Shown here one piece after another: positions 63,515-64,000 of a stretch of 64,000 nucleotides of DNA (positions are counted from its first letter, which is position 1; every line of letters starts with the position of its first letter). A model generated the notes under the pieces. That model was not told the origin of the DNA. It saw only the letters and a list, made by a program, of their open reading frames with translations, and ran no database searches. The position numbers were made by a program, and so were the translations under genes. The DNA comes from Macrostomum hystrix. Its lineage: Eukaryota > Platyhelminthes > Macrostomidae. The stretch spans positions 2,981,501 to 3,045,500 of the forward strand of contig CATNEN010000024.1 in the NCBI GenBank assembly GCA_950097015.1, given 5' to 3'.

Positions 63515-64000
63515 AGCACTAGGCTCCAACCCACCCTACTAGGCTCCAACCCATCCTACTAGGCGACAACCCATCCTACCAGGCTCCAACCCATCCTACT
63601 AGGCTCCAACCCATCCTACTAGGCTCCAACCCATCCTACTAGGCTCCAACCCATCCTACTAGGCTCCAACCCATCCTACTAGGCTCCAACCCATCCTACT
63701 AGGCTCCAACCCATCCTACTAGGCTCCAACCCATCCTACTAGGCTCCAACCCATCCTACTAGGCTCCAACCCATCCTACTAGGCTCCAACCCATCCTACT
63801 AGGCTCCAACCCATCCTACTAGGCTACAACCCATCCTACCAGGCTCCAACCCATCCTACTAGGCTCCAACCCATCCTACTAGGCTCCAACCCATCCTACT
63901 AGGCTACAACCCATCCTACTAGGCTCCAACCCATCCTACTAGGCTCCAACCCATCCTACTAGGCTCCAACCCATCCTACTAGGCTCCAACCCATCCTACT
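63515..64000. repeat. Minisatellite, 20-bp unit, running off the right edge
   Basis: About 24 copies of CTAGGCTCCAACCCATCCTA, nearly identical, continuing to the last base of the window. Total size unknown. Confidence 0.97.

Noticed and set aside
63515-64000. Telomeric repeat at the right edge
   Set aside because: The 20-bp unit CTAGGCTCCAACCCATCCTA is not a TTAGGG-type telomere repeat, and similar arrays occur throughout the window.

Overview
This is a eukaryotic nuclear window from a bilaterian animal. All genes are split by GT-AG introns. The gene content (neuropeptide GPCR, PDE11-type phosphodiesterase, conventional protein kinase C, SLC6 transporter, interferon-regulatory-factor-like DNA-binding proteins) is metazoan. 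tRNA-derived SINEs, a mariner element and a Polinton-like polymerase remnant are present, and minisatellites are very abundant. A lophotrochozoan such as a free-living flatworm would fit, but that is inference; the phylum cannot be fixed from this sequence alone.

Layout, left to right. (1) 1-301, minus: the first two coding exons of an SLC6 transporter that runs off the left edge. (2) 5001-9329, plus: two tandem two-exon genes encoding short proteins with an IRF-type DNA-binding domain and no room for the C-terminal association domain; SINEs lie between and inside them. (3) 10.1-14.05 kb: a block of minisatellites leading to a five-exon tachykinin-receptor-like GPCR (14082-18214, plus). (4) 21263-30556, plus: a 12-exon PDE11-like cyclic nucleotide phosphodiesterase (GAF-A, GAF-B, catalytic HD domain). 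(5) 32132-38911, minus: an eight-exon gene for a 684-residue protein I do not recognise; a stray copy of its exon 2 lies upstream at 40.7-41.07 kb. (6) 43805-47979, plus: a truncated pseudogene followed by its intact paralogue, a single-pass membrane protein of 870 residues with one Ig-like domain. (7) 50.0-50.7 kb: a frameshifted protein-primed B-family DNA polymerase remnant. (8) 54181-60666, minus: catalytic half of a conventional PKC whose regulatory half lies beyond the right edge; one intron holds a dead mariner in the opposite orientation and a 1.3 kb satellite.

The most striking large-scale property is the density of tandem repeats: more than 30 arrays with units of 14-55 bp. Most of the long introns carry their own array, often starting within a few tens of bases of the 5' splice site. 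Two tRNA-headed SINE families (called A and B here), a dispersed repeat C and an inverted pair D make up much of the rest. Several SINE fragments lie directly against splice sites.

Functionally the window mixes signalling genes (receptor, cyclic nucleotide hydrolysis, PKC, transporter) with transcription factors, but nothing suggests an operon or joint regulation. Exon coordinates come from reading splice consensus and frame by eye, and every gene model closes in frame. No transcript evidence was available.
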